NCBI GenBank assembly: GCA_028829895.1
Contig: CM054179.1
Coordinates: forward strand, 107,629,875-107,693,874
Reading direction: 5' to 3'
Source of the DNA: Sinotaia quadrata
Taxonomy: Eukaryota; Mollusca; Gastropoda; Architaenioglossa; Viviparidae
DNA length: 64,000 bases
Positions within the stretch are counted from its first letter, which is position 1. Every line of letters starts with the position of its first letter. The notes beneath the pieces are model-generated. The model saw only the letters and a program-made list of their open reading frames with translations. It ran no database searches and was not told the DNA's origin. Below are positions 11,880-25,999 of the stretch, in pieces. The position numbers and the translations under genes were made by a program.

Positions 11880-14200
11880 CGAGCAGAGATCTGATCTTTA
11901 ACACAATATATAAGACTATAGAACATTTTTAGCCATATGGATTGTTATAAGGTGCAGGGGTTTCATGTATGACTTCACATGAACTACATTATGAACTATT
12001 GAATTTCCTTTCTCTAAAATGAAAGAATTTTTCACTAAAACAGAAAATTATTCCAGTCTGAAGTGCCTTTCAATGTTTCAAAATCGAGTACATCTCACAA
12101 GAATTGAACTATTCAGTGTGTCTGTGTGTGTGTGTGCGCGCGCGTGTATGTGTCTGAGCGTGTGTGCGCGCGCGAGTTTGTTCACATACCGCTTTTAACA
12201 TTTAACCCTTTCATGAGCTTATCTCTTGACATTTTCCCGTGCAGTAATTTTTACGAAGATAATGCAAAATAAACATCAATATAAGACAACCACAGTCCAT
12301 GGAGTAATCCAATTCTAACGCAACTAAACATCACGCGGGCACGCACGCACACACGCACACACGCATTAAATGCTTTTAATAATGACTTATTTAGAGCTCG
12401 ATGCTTTCTTAACTCAATCGTTAGCAAAATGCCAAGTGACAGAGTCGGAAAACTGAAGCAACAAATGTGAATGAAAGGCGCAGAATTTCAAAATATATTT
12501 AATGCAAGAGATGAGGAAAGTTTCTTAAGAAAATAGTTCGACTGACTTTACATAAGGTATTTATTGGTGAATTTTTATAAAAGAAGTTGAGAGGGTGGGG
12601 TAGGGTGGTCGATGGGAGAATATTCATAGGATACCGTATATACATATTACACGGAAAGAGGCTTAAAGAACAGAGCTTATGTTATCTAGCATTATTATAC
12701 AAAAATGGGTTAAGAGTTCTGACATATAGAAAATCTGGGCTTAGAAAAGTTCTCAAGTTTTATATAATTATACCAAATCTGCGTTGGAAAAAAGCTTTCA
12801 CTTTAATGGGGAGCAAAACAACTCCAACAGATATAACAAAATTACGATGGGACAATGTTTTGTATTATTTCACTAAATGGGAGTTTTTACGATTTTTATT
12901 TCCATTACAAAATCTTGTATTATAACATTAAGCGACGTTCGGAAGGGGTTTCAACGTCTTGCGTTCTTTCACAAAATGGAGTGGTAAGGGCTCTCATATC
13001 TGGAATTATTACTCCAATATCGGGTTTGGAAGAGTTGTCTTAAATAATATCTTGAATACATACACCTGTGTAAGAATGAGAAAAAAAATATAATCAATAT
13101 CATGACTTGTGTTCGGACTCCTCATAAACGGGGCTGAAAGTACTTTAAAATGGCTGGTGGCAGTTCACCAAAGGTGGGATTGAAAAGACTGCTCGTAATA
13201 ACTATTGTTATTACTTCTGCTATTATTCAAATGGCAACTATTATTTAATGTTACATGTTCCCCAGTTTGCTTTAATATAGTTCTGTTTGGGTGTGGGATG
13301 ACCTACTGATTATCGTTTTTAATTATACCACTTTAGAGAAATAAAAACAATTTCACGGCCCGGTTTGCTTATTACATTATCAACAAGTTGCCTACTGCAA
13401 TTATTTTTACGGGATAATATTGTATAATAACATAGTTGTTACATTGCTATTAATAACAAACATCCCGTACGTGGGAAGGCATACGTTTACCTAAGAAGCA
13501 TTATGCTAGTAACTTTGCATTATTCTCATAAGTCATCCGGCCCGCCCCACCTTACCCCAGGTCATTCCACTGAAGGCAAGGTAATTTTACAATTATATAC
13601 AGTAAATATTTAAAGAGAGTTTGACTGAGTAAATTCATGATCCGAGTGAAATCAGTGTTGTCCAGTACTGTGAAACACAACACGACTGATGCCTGTGTTC
13701 CAAACACGTGCCTGTTCACTCTTGATGTCACGATTGTGGTAAGAAGAGAGCTAAGTAAAATACTTAGCAAGACTTATTACCGAATTCAGCAGGATAAATA
13801 GACACTGAATTCGAGACGAGTATTTATGATTAGACATTACAATTTCCACAAACCAAAATGTATCATCTCATGTTCGTCACTGAATATTTTCCAAGTATAA
13901 AATTGTACGTAAACGAATGTGTTTGGAAAGAGAATCTTTAGCAAAATAGAACTCTCTCAACATGATTTCAAAGTTAACATTAATACAAAACATACGAATT
14001 TATCTCACAAATGATTGAAAAGCGTAGTACATTTTCCACTTAGACAACTTCACCTCTAAATGACATTGTTTCATTTATCCATTCCAATGACAATCTTATG
14101 ACGTTATTATCCGTTAACCACCCCTCCCCTGCTTAATTCCTACCTGGTACTCTACTAATATATGTGAATAGGTCACAACATTTTTTTTACCACATACATG
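11880..14200. other. Non-coding; decayed repeats, no gene seen
   Basis: Short GT/GC-rich run at about 12116-12180. At 12680-13040 there are loosely repeated phrases (for example ttctgacatatagaaaatct against tctcatatctggaattatta) that look like a worn-out array; an open frame at 12587-12925 overlaps it and has no recognisable product. The rest is AT-rich unique sequence. Confidence 0.5.
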
Positions 14201-14209
14201 TGTATTATA

Positions 14210-15020
14210 ATCTACAAGGTGTTTGTTTAAGTACACAATATTATTATTATTATACAACAGTTTTGTATTATAGTCTTCAAGGTGTTTGATTAAGTACACA
14301 ATATTATTATTAGTATACAACAGTTTTGTATTATAGTCTTCAAGGTGTTTGATTAAGTACACAATATTATTATTATTATACAACAGTTTTGTATTATAGT
14401 CTTCAAGGTGTTTGATTAAGTACACAATATTATTATTATTATACAGCAGTTTTGTATTATAGTCTTCAAGGTGTTTGATTAAGTACACAATATTATTATT
14501 ATTATACAACAGTTTTGTATTATAGTCTTCAAGGTGTTTGATTAAGTACACAATATTATTATTATTATACAACAGTTTTGTATTATAGTCTTCAAGGTGT
14601 TTGATTAAGTACACAATATTATTATTATTATACAACAGTTTTGTATTATAGTCTTCAAGGTGTTTGATTAAGTACACAATATTATTATTATTATACAACA
14701 GTTTTGTATTATAGTCTTCAAGGTGTTTGATTAAGTACACAATATTATTATTATTATACAACAGTTTTGTATTATAGTCTTCAAGGTGTTTGATTAAGTA
14801 CACAACATTATTATTATTATACAACAGTTTTGTATTATAGTCTTCAAGGTGTTTGATTAAGTACACAATATTATTATTATACAACAGTTTTGTATTATAG
14901 TCTTCAAGGTGCCTGTTTAAGTACACAATACTATTATTATACAACAGTTTTGTATTATAGTCTTCAAGGTACCTGTTTAAGTACACAATATTATTATTAT
15001 ACAACAGTGCTGTATTATGG
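14210..15020. repeat. 63-bp minisatellite, about 13 units
   Basis: Units with TATAGTCTTCAAGGTGTTTG, ATTAAGTACACAATA and an internal ATT run of variable length. The period is a multiple of three, giving a 310-codon open frame on the minus strand (21-residue repeat with YNTKLLYNNNNIVYL). Low complexity, no signal peptide, and a unit whose frame follows from its length argue against a real protein. Confidence 0.95.
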
Positions 15021-15399
15021 TTTACAAAGTGCCTGGTTAAGTACAAAAACTACTGTTATACCGCATAGTGTTTTATATAAGTACCACTTTACCATGAGAC
15101 GTGTATCGCTTGCTAAATGAATTTTAATTTTTTTACCCAGCAAATCTTGTACAGTTGTAAAGATCCTACGGTTGTAAATTTCTTGGTACACGCTCTGTAT
15201 TCAAAATGTTCTTTGATTACGTAGACAAGCATGGCGATATTCATAATGAGATCTTGGTGTTGTTACAGCGTCATCTTGTATACACATTAATGCATTTTCC
15301 ATGGTACTACTGTGTTATGTTAACATGATATTAAGAATAGTGCTGTGTACGCAGTGCATTGTACATGGTATCAAGAACCAGGTTATTTATAGAAAGCTG

Positions 15400-16380
15400 A
15401 TGGCGTAACATATAACTTTATACGATATTATGTACTAGGATACTTAAACAGCTTGTTAGTATACAATACATTGTTCCTGTTTTGCAAAACCTCTTGACAA
15501 ATAATACATTTTATATGGTGTTAAAGTGTCAGATTAACGTGCGAGGTTATCTAGAGAAATCTGATTGTACAATTGAATTATATATGGTGTTAATTTCAGG
15601 GTTGCATGACAAAACCTTTGGACACACAATGAAATTTATCTGGTATAAAAGTGTCGGATTGCATAGGGAAATCTTATGGTACATAATGAATTTTATGTGG
15701 TGCTAAAGTGCCAGCCTACCCATGGAAATCTGATGGTATATACTGATGTGAAGTGCTGGATTACCTAAGAAACCTGATGGTACACAATGCATTTTATGTG
15801 ATGCTAAAGTGCCGGGTTATCTTGAAAAACCTGATGGTATACAATGAAATTATGTGGTGTTAAGTACATGGTTAAATACCGCAAAGTGTTGGCTGACAGT
15901 ACTTTTGACAAGGTGTTAATATGCCTGGTTACAGAGAGAAACGTTGAAGAATTAATTTAATACGGTGATAAAGTTACTTACAAAATATATTGATATACAT
16001 TCTATATGAAATCGCTAGATTACTAAGAGAAACCTGTTGACATGTACATTGCATGCAATGGTATTAAAATGCCGGGTTATTTAGAGAAACTCGTTGGTAC
16101 GTACATTGCATGAAATGGTATTAAAATACCGGGTTATTTAGAGAAACCTGTTGGCATATACATTGCACGTAATGGTATTAAAATGCCGGGTTATTTAGAG
16201 AAACGTGTTGGTACGCACAATGCATATAATGGTATTAAAATGCCGGGTTATTTAGAGAAACTTGTTGGTACGTACATTGCATGTAATGGTATTAAAATGC
16301 CGGGTTATTTAGCGAAATCTGTTGGCATACACATATACGTTATGGTATTAAAGTGTAGAGATACATAGAAAAAAACTTGT
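15400..16380. repeat. About 57-bp minisatellite, degenerate on the left
   Basis: The clear units are at 16040-16340 (AATGGTATTAAAATGCCGGG and TTATTTAGAGAAAC). Increasingly diverged relatives extend back to about 15400, some with insertions. Confidence 0.85.
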
Positions 16381-16464
16381 TGACACACGAACAATGTATG
16401 CAGTATGGTGTTCATGAAAGAAAACTATAAAAACCGTATGCACACGAAAACATTGCACAACGTA

Positions 16465-16705
16465 TAGTAAACATTTATATTAAATAGATAAACGTTACAT
16501 TAAATAGATAACTGTTTACATTAAATAGATAAACGTTTATATTAAATAGATAAATGTTTACATTAAATAAATAACTGTTTACATTAAATAGATAACTGTT
16601 TACATTAAATAGATAAATGTTTACATTAAATAGATAAATGTTTACATTAAATAGATAACTGTTTACATTAAATAGATAAACGTTTATATTAAATAGATAA
16701 ATGCT
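16465..16705. repeat. 21-bp minisatellite, about 11 units
   Basis: ACATTAAATAGATAACTGTT and close variants in head-to-tail order. Confidence 0.93.
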
Positions 16706-16909
16706 TTGTGCTTTGTTTTATCTAGGGCAAATTAGTCGTATTCGATGTGAGATGACAAACTTCGAGAAATGTCTAGTAAACTAAAATATTATATATTTAT
16801 TTTATGGAAAAAATCCAAACATTTGAACTACATACACTTGTATACATAGGTCTGTTTTACACAATACTTAAGTACTCGTTCACTTGAAAATATGGTGCAC
16901 ACTTCAGTG

Positions 16910-17120
16910 CGTTTGGATGATAATGTTTCTGGTATTGTCTTGCAATGAGGAAATGTCTGCAGAAACATTTTGCACACATGTTTGTGTTTTAAATGGCAGT
17001 GTTCCTGGTATTGTTTTGCAATGAGGAAATGTCTGCAGAAATATGTTGCATACTTGACAGTGTTTCTGGTATAGTCTTAAAGTACAGGAGTTTCTGCAGA
17101 AACATTGCAATGCTACAAGT
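16910..17120. repeat. About 70-bp minisatellite, 3 degenerate units
   Basis: Units with GTTTCTGGTATTGTCTTGCA and GAAATGTCTGCAGAAA. Confidence 0.8.
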
Positions 17121-17454
17121 GTTTTACATGGCCATAATGAACGAAACGTTTTACACTGAACAGTATTGTTAATATAACCCTAGAAAGCATAAACACTTGC
17201 AGAAACCTGTTGTCTTTGGTGTGATTTGCAGTGGGTATGCCTTAGGTAAACGAAGGTAAACTGCACAGAAGCTAAAATTACTTCACTAATAGTGTTATAT
17301 AGAGAGTGCTTTTTCTGTCTTTTTCATTTAATCAGCAACTAGAAGAAGTTAGCTGTACGCAAACTAAGTGCTTACTATGTGTTGTCTTTAATTTGATTTA
17401 TTCACTTTATTACATGAAACTAAAACTATATGTGACATCTCTGGGCACCCACCA

Positions 17455-17930
17455 CTCGTTATGGTTATTATTTATTAATGAATAACACATAACTAATTAC
17501 AAGGGTTATTATTTATTAATTAAAACACAATTACAAGTAATCGAAAATCTTCATTTATAGCTATTAATAATTCCATCACACGACCAACATGTCTCTCAAG
17601 TACATGGGGGATTATAAGAGTGTCGTTAAACTCTACTCTTTACACAATAATAAGATAGACGTTTTACTGTCACATAATGTTTCTGCAAGTGGAAACGTCT
17701 TACTAAAGGAGTAAAGTAATGAAAATCCATATTTTATTTAAATTTAATGAGCCCCCATCCACCAGATATTACTCCAAAATAAGGTTATAATTCTTGTGCA
17801 AGAAGGTTAATAAATTTAACAATAAATTTATTAAATCAACCGTCAAATATATAACATATAATCAAAAGAGCATTGACATTTACATCACTTTGCAACAAAC
17901 GCTAGACACCAACAGTCAAATTAACATTCA
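17455..17930. repeat. Unclassified dispersed repeat, copy 1 (first half)
   Basis: It shares a long, diverged but collinear stretch with 29500-29890: cataactaattacaag, then taataaatttaacaataaa, then attaaatcaac and gcattgacattta, in the same order and spacing. No coding capacity. Class unknown. Confidence 0.55.
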
Positions 17931-17934
17931 CCAT

Positions 17935-18885
17935 ATAAAACTGGGAGGAGGGCAATAAATCTGTTCTCCCAGCCTGCCCTGAAAAGGACTTCGGCGTAGT
18001 GGCTGCAGATAGGGTGTATCACTTCGACATATCTTCTTTCCCGGTAATCGGAAAGATGGAGCAGTTGAAGTTCAGTGTTACGATAACTATATGCATAGAT
18101 AAAATGACAGACGAGGGGAGGTAATTCTAATCCAATATGCTCAAACCTGTAGAGTTCACGTCGTCTGCCCCATAGGGAGCGTTCTAGATGACTGAAACAA
18201 GACCACCAAGGTTTGATGCACATTTGATTGGTAAAAAGTGCTCGTAGTATTTTAATCTTAACCGGTGAGAACTTTGATTGGTCAGAAAGTGCATGAAGTA
18301 TTTTAATCTTAACGGGTGAGAACTTTGATTGTTCAGGGAAAAAGATCTAATATTGGTCTTCTCTGGCGATAAAACATAGCGCTATTTTCACTCTTGGTAG
18401 GCCGGTCTTGCCAGGTCACGTAGCTGATTTTCATTTGAAGATTCGTGTGCACTTGATATTTAAATCGAATGTCCACATTTATTGTAAAATGCTGTTTCAT
18501 TATATATATTTATTTACTTCTTAGGCTCATTATGTGAATGCATGAACATTTATCATGAACGCTTACAATTCTAAAATGGGTGAAAATTATAATTATAATG
18601 CTGAAATCGAAATCAGCCTTAATTATGTATTTTTAAAAGTCTAGTTTAGGTCTAAATTCGATAAAAATCGACTCCAAAGAATTGCTTCATTTCTTGTGTT
18701 GAAGTAGTACTGCAGATTGTTGATAATTTGTAGCGCTGATTATATTATTTGTTATTAAGAATTCTGAAATATGTTAGGTAATTGGAATTATTAAAAAGAA
18801 CTTTATATAATTTAATACATTTAGTCCTTTTGAAAAAATTTTCAAATAGCTTCGAGTGAAAAATAATAAAAGCAAAGCACCCAAA
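17935..18885. other. Non-coding, no gene seen
   Basis: A minus-strand frame of 100 codons at 18223-17921 has ordinary composition but no recognisable domain. At 18215-18330 a roughly 75-bp segment (GAACTTTGATTG, TATTTTAATCTTAAC) is duplicated. The remainder is AT-rich. Confidence 0.45.
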
Positions 18886-18889
18886 TTTG

Positions 18890-20206
<1,317 letters not shown>

Positions 20207-20639
20207 CCGAAATATTAATAAACCGAATAGCAACGACCTAGACTAATTACTTGTACAAGAAACTTATTAAACATGATTTTCAGGTAAAATGAGTAGTGTC
20301 AATTTTTTTAACTGACTGTCCGTATCAGAAGTTTATTAAAATATCATTTACTATCTAGCAACAGTTTTGTCTATCTTCTTTCCCACCCTTCCTTAAATAA
20401 AGACATTTCTGTCCTTCCTCACTCACAACACGTCAGAATTAATATTTAGCAAAATTATGTGGCGTTCATTTTCCAATTCCCTAAATCGATCTACATCTAG
20501 TCGTTGGGAAAGGCAGAAGGCAGTCGTTAGTCAACCCCAACCGATTGCTTTGAATATAAATGTCGTCATAAATTCGACAGGATAACGATTGTAAAAACTG
20601 TCTGGAAGATTTATCGTTTGAATGAAGACCTGAAGATGC

Positions 20640-20800
20640 GCACGCACGGGTGTGTAGAAAGTGGTCCTGCTGGTTACTTTTTGTAGAAAATGTGTGGAGA
20701 AAGTGGTCCTGCTGGTTACTTTTTGTAGAAAATGTGTGTAGAAAGTGGTCCTGCTGGTTACTTTTTGTAGAAAATGTGTGGAGAATGGTTTTGCCGGCTA
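20640..20800. repeat. 42-bp minisatellite, about 3.5 units
   Basis: Units with GTAGAAAGTGGTCCTGCTGG and TTACTTTTTGTAGAAAAT. Confidence 0.92.
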
Positions 20801-23035
20801 TCAGATGTAGAAAAGTTTTAATATAGAAATGTGTAGAGAGTGACTCTGCTTTCACTACATTAACTTGTATGTATTTAATGTTGAAACGGATAGAGATGGA
20901 CCCTGCCTTTATTATATCTGCTTGGAGGTTATTTAATGTACAAATGTATGGGCATTATGAAGTTAAGTTAGACTTTGAACTAATACAATGCCACATAGAA
21001 ACACTAGACTAGGGAGCGAGCGAGAAAGGTAAATCCTCAAGAACGGCATGAAACTTGGAAAAGTTGAAAAACGTCAATAGTAGAATGACTTAGAATTATA
21101 GCAGAATTTTGGAACAGAATGACACTTAATTAGCAAAATGGCACTATATTGTTCTGTGTCAATACTTGTAACAAATACATTCTGATCTTAGCAGAATTAC
21201 AAAGCAATTTTATTGTGGCAGGAGTTGTGGAACGCCATACTACTAGCAGATAGAAAGATTTTCTTTCATGATTACCCTATTATTATCAAATTGTAGATTG
21301 CCGCACTACAAGCAGAATGATAAAAATTGTATATTGCCATTATTCTGGTACAATGGTAAAAGTTGTATATTGCCATGATGCTAGTAGAACTGTAAAAGTT
21401 GTAGATTGCAATGGTACTAGTAGAATTGTAAAGTTGAAGATTACCGTAATACTAGTAGAATGATAATTAATAGTTGTAGATTGCCATGGTACTAGTAGAA
21501 AGAAAACGCACAGAGAGTGGCAAGTATCAAGAAAAATACATGGAACTATAAGAAAGACAGGATACATACCAGAATGACAAAAAAAATTGCAGATCAGCCA
21601 TAATTATAGAAGGATACACGTATGAATTTATCAGAAAAGCATAGCATTATTAAAATAGCCCAAAGATCTGGCATATTATAGGAAGGTGTCATAGAATTAG
21701 CAGAATAAGTGAGCGAGATAATGGTACGGGACTAGCAAAGTGTCGCAAAAATAACAAAATAGCGACGAATATCTTTTTCACTATCGTTTATCGCAATTAG
21801 AAATATTTTTATTTTAGCTGACTTAACATTACTGTCATCTACATGGCTAAGAAAACATTACTGTCATCTTCATGGTTTGGCACCAAACATCATTTATGTA
21901 CATCATAATCACGTTGTAGATTTTTGATTCATTATCAATAAATATATGTCATTAACATTTTTGAAACAGTACCTAAATAATTAATTGTAGTCATGATACA
22001 CATTAGAAAGTGTAAGCCATAAGAATTAATCATCGATAGGAACTTTGGGTCATATTAATTAATCATCAGAAAGTGTACCTTATAATAATTAATTATCATC
22101 GGGACCATTTTTTATGTATTAATAATTATTCGTAATTTATCGTAAACATGACCGGAATATCAAAGAAAATAATCAGTCATATCCATAGTCCGTCGTTATA
22201 GTAAATAATTATTACTACCTAGTATTTAATTAATGATCCTAAGTAAATAATGATCCTAAGGCCTGTTGTTTGTAACTGCGATTTCGGGATCTATACATCA
22301 TACTAATTAATTATCTGAAGGATCTGAACATCATTCCTTACAGTAATTAATGATTCCATGAAATGTGCAGCATAGTAAATAATGATCCAACGATCTTAAC
22401 AACAGGGATCTCATGGCTTTTTTTAATGATAGTATTTAATCACCAAAGGAGCTGAAAGTCATAGTGATTAATCATCAGGATCTGTACATTATTGATCGTC
22501 ATAAATAGTGATCTCAGGATGGTATATCATAGTAATTTATCATTACCAGGATCTGTACATTGCTGACCATTGTAAAATTAGTGATCTCAGGATTGTATAC
22601 CATAACAATTAATCATACTAGTACCTGATATTAAAATTAATACTCACCAGTATCAGTACCTCCTAATAATTACTTGATGAGTATATGCTCATCATAATAA
22701 TTAAGTATAAAGAGTACTTGCTCATCATAATAATTAAGTATAAAGAATACTTGCTCATCATAATAAATAAATATCTATATGCCAAATTCATTCATCATTA
22801 CTAGGACCCGTATGTCAAAGTACTTTATTTCAATTAGAGCTCGTGCCAGAAGCATTTATAGACATTAGGTTCTGCGTGTCACAGTAATTTATTTTCATTA
22901 GGATCTGTGCACCAAAGTGATTTATTGTCATCATTAGAACTAGTCCATTATAGTAATTAAAAACATGTGCGTCATAGTAATTTGTTATGATCGGAATATG
23001 TACGCCAATAAAATTAATCATCATAAAGACCCAGA
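20800..23035. other. Non-coding; several worn-out arrays
   Basis: At 21290-21500 phrases such as GTAGATTGCCATGGTACTAG recur at 30-50 bp. At 22000-23000 AATTAATCATCAG and GATCTGTACATCATAGTAA phrases recur irregularly; at 22680-22760 a 33-bp near-duplicate contains CTCATCATAATAATTAAGTA. No gene seen. Confidence 0.5.
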
Positions 23036-23039
23036 CATG

Positions 23040-23290
23040 AAAGTCACTGACCTATTGTCATTAAGATCTGTATTGGTCAAAGCTATACGATGAAGTCAGT
23101 GACCTGTTGTCAATAAGATCTCTATTGGTCAAAGCTATACTTGAAGTCAGTGACCTGTTGTCAATAAGATCTCTATTGGTCAAAGCTATACTTGAAGTCA
23201 GTGACCTGTTGTCAATAAGATCTCTATTGGTCAAAGCTATACTTGAAGTCAGTGACCTGTTGTCAATAAAATCTATATTGGTCAATGCTA
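23040..23290. repeat. 51-bp minisatellite, about 5 units
   Basis: Units with TCAGTGACCTGTTGTCAATA, AGATCTCTATTGG and TCAAAGCTATACTTGAAG. The central units are nearly identical. Confidence 0.95.
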
Positions 23291-23489
23291 ATAAGTGTTG
23301 TAAATACGTCAACGTCCTGATTGTTTGTCATGGGATCTGTAAATCATGTAAGAATAATTTTTAAAATGTACTGTATTTGCTTTTTGAATTTCTATTTCAT
23401 TGATAACCAGTTGTACTCGACTAGCCTTTCCGAAAGTTTGAATTGTAACGAGTATTCTAAACAACTTTTGCTGACGTAACAATAACAGT

Positions 23490-23836
23490 AACTAGTTAAT
23501 GTGTGTGTAGCCTACACATGTCATATGCCTAAAACTAGTTAATGTGTGTGTAGCCTACACATGTCATATGCCTAAAACTAGTTAATGTGTGTGTAGCCTA
23601 CACATGTCATATGCCTAAAACTAGTTAATGTGTGTGTAGCCTACACATGTCATATGCCTAAAACTAGTTAATGTGTGTGTAGCCTACACATGTCATATGC
23701 CTAAAACTAGTTAATGTGTGTGTAGCCTACACATGTCATATGCCTAAAACTAGTTAATGTGTGTGTAGCCTACACATGTCATATGCCTAAAACTAGTTAA
23801 TGTGTGTGTAGCCTACACATGTCATATGCCTAAAAT
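23490..23836. repeat. 43-bp minisatellite, 8 apparently identical units
   Basis: Unit begins AACTAGTTAATGTG and contains TGTGTAGCCTACACA, a palindrome with 7-base arms, plus ACATGT and CATATG. All eight units look identical, unlike the other arrays here. Confidence 0.97.
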
Positions 23837-24319
23837 CTCTCTATGCAATCGAACTCTTCTGGAGATCAATATAAAGTGGTGTCTGGGAGTCGATCGATAT
23901 GGTGAGGGTCGTAATAAAAAAAGAGGACGAAATAAAATAGCGCCTGCCTAATCAAAGCTTAAGGAATGGCTGTTTTGACAGAAAATCGTGCCCTTTACTG
24001 TATTGCCCCCAGCGGTTAACTCCTCATCATAGTAACGTCAGACCACAGCATTAGCTGTTGCGAGGGCCATGATGAAAAAAGCGACTGTTAACAAGGTTGC
24101 AGAGTATCCAACTTAATATTCACAGTCGTAGTCAACGGCCTTAACATTGGCTTAGATCATACCGCTTGCATTACCTCTGTGACCAAGTAACCACTACATA
24201 ACTTCTGTTACAAGGAATCCATGTTATAATCCAGTACGAACTGTGCGACCCATGACGACGTTACATTCTGTTACAAGGAATTCATATTATACCGCCAGCG
24301 CTCACAACGGAACAGGATT

Positions 24320-24660
24320 ATGATATACTCAAGCAGCAACATACTAAATGTATCTATAGACACATATCTCTCAGTGCTAGTCGTGCACATGCCAGCAACA
24401 TACTAAGTGTACCTATAGATACATATATCTCAGTGCTAGTGCACATGACAGCAACATACTTAGTGTGTAACTATTGACACATATATCTCAGTGCTAGTCG
24501 TGCACATGACTGTAACACACTCAATTTAAATCCAGCTAGACATATCTAAGTGCTAGATGTGCACAACACCGCATTATATTTAGTTGAACCTCAGCTAGAC
24601 AAATTTCAATTATAGTTGCATGACAGCAACACACCAAAATTGCATTCAATCACGTATACT
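24320..24660. repeat. About 57-60 bp degenerate minisatellite
   Basis: About five units with AGCAACATACTAAGTGT, ATATATCTCAGTGCTAG and GTGCACATGAC. Confidence 0.75.
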
Positions 24661-25129
24661 GCAAATTTGTAAATGTCATGCAAACCGGAAGTTTATTGCT
24701 AGTATATCTATGAAAATATTTACAGACTCACATGTGAGCGCTACATTTTCATGGACTGTTTTTCTGGAGTTTGTGATTTGATTTAGGACCGAGAACACCC
24801 TTGAACGAAAGGCCCTATGCAGGCACTGGAGTTTTAGTTTTAATTTAGGACCGAGAACACCTTAAGACGAAAAAGGAAGGAAGTTAACGCAACCATTATC
24901 ACCACCACTACCACCCTTGGGACAAGTAGTGGGGGGACCTCAATACCAAGCATTTCGTTTGAAGTGGTTTGACTCCCTGTAATCCAGTGAAGAGAGTAAG
25001 GTCTTCCAAGGTCAATCTATAACTGATAGCGACAAATTGCTGTATGGTTCTTATATGACTTGGAGATGAAAAACGTTAGAGTAGCCATCACTATCATCAT
25101 CACCACCACCAGCACCATCTTTTTTTCTC

Positions 25130-25255
25130 TTGCCCATTATGTATTGAACTTTTGAATCTCCTGCCCATTATGGATTGAACTTTTGAATCTCTTGCCCAAT
25201 ATGGATTGAACTTTTGAATCTCTTGCCCATTTTGATTGAACTTTTGAATCTTAAT
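25130..25255. repeat. 29-34 bp minisatellite, about 4 units
   Basis: Units with TTGCCCATTATGGATTGAAC and TTTTGAATCTC. Confidence 0.85.
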
Positions 25256-25485
25256 TCTTCATCTTAATTTCTTCCTAGCTCTTGGCACCTTTCCGCAAAT
25301 ATACAAATGTTGGAAGTAGATCGAAGAAAAGTATTTTAAAATGATATTTACCTCAGGCATTATTTATTTCATTGGGACGACTCCTTTCCTCCAAAAATAT
25401 TTGGTAAATTTTTATATAAATGGGATCGGATACAAATGATTTGTAGTTAAGGTTCTGCATAGATTCTTAAAAGCTGATACTACAC

Positions 25486-25551
25486 TACGACTACTACTAC
25501 TACTACTGCTGCTACTACTGCTGCTGCTGCTACTACTACTACTACAACTAA
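25486..25551. repeat. (CTA)/(CTG) trinucleotide array
   Basis: CTA and CTG units in alternating short blocks. Confidence 0.9.
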
Positions 25552-25623
25552 TATTATATATCGATTGTGCTTATTGCTGTTAGCTCACTTTAATTTTGCA
25601 TTTAATTATTAGTCTTACTGCTT

Positions 25624-25970
25624 TCAATAACAATGTTCAACTAATGCAGGACAATTGTTCAATTTATCCTAGCATAGACATCAGCAGTCAAATTAATATA
25701 CTTATAATCAAGTTTATGGATATCATGCATCGCAATAAGAGTGGACTTTTATTGAATAATGGCAAATTTCACTAGCACGCGTTCACAATCACATGGTTTG
25801 CAACAAGTCACTGTCTTTCTTATTTAGATGGTGGTCCCATGTACCCCATCTAGGCACTTTACACACCTGTTCCAAAAATCTTCAATGAGCTCACAAAGCA
25901 CACCTTGAAGAATCGTCCAGAACTTTGCATGCACTATAAAGCACATCATGCGGAGTGTTCTAGAAACTTT
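25624..25970. repeat. Unclassified dispersed repeat, copy 2 (second half)
   Basis: Collinear with about 29900-30245: caatgttcaactaatgc, tagcatagacatcagcagtc, gcaacaagtcactg, ggtcccatgt, ctgttccaaaaatcttc and gaatcgtccagaactt all have counterparts in copy 3 at similar spacing. It lacks the first half found in copy 1. Confidence 0.6.
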
Positions 25971-25999
25971 GTGTGTGGTATTCAACACACCACAAGGAA

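Noticed and set aside
14114..15046. 310-codon open frame on the minus strand
   Set aside because: It is wholly a 63-bp minisatellite whose multiple-of-three period keeps the frame open; low complexity, no signal peptide or domain.
17921..18223. 100-codon minus-strand frame
   Set aside because: Ordinary composition but no recognisable domain, splice context or start; not supported as a gene.
23490..23836. CRISPR-like array of regular repeats
   Set aside because: Units are head to tail with no spacers; this is a minisatellite in animal DNA.
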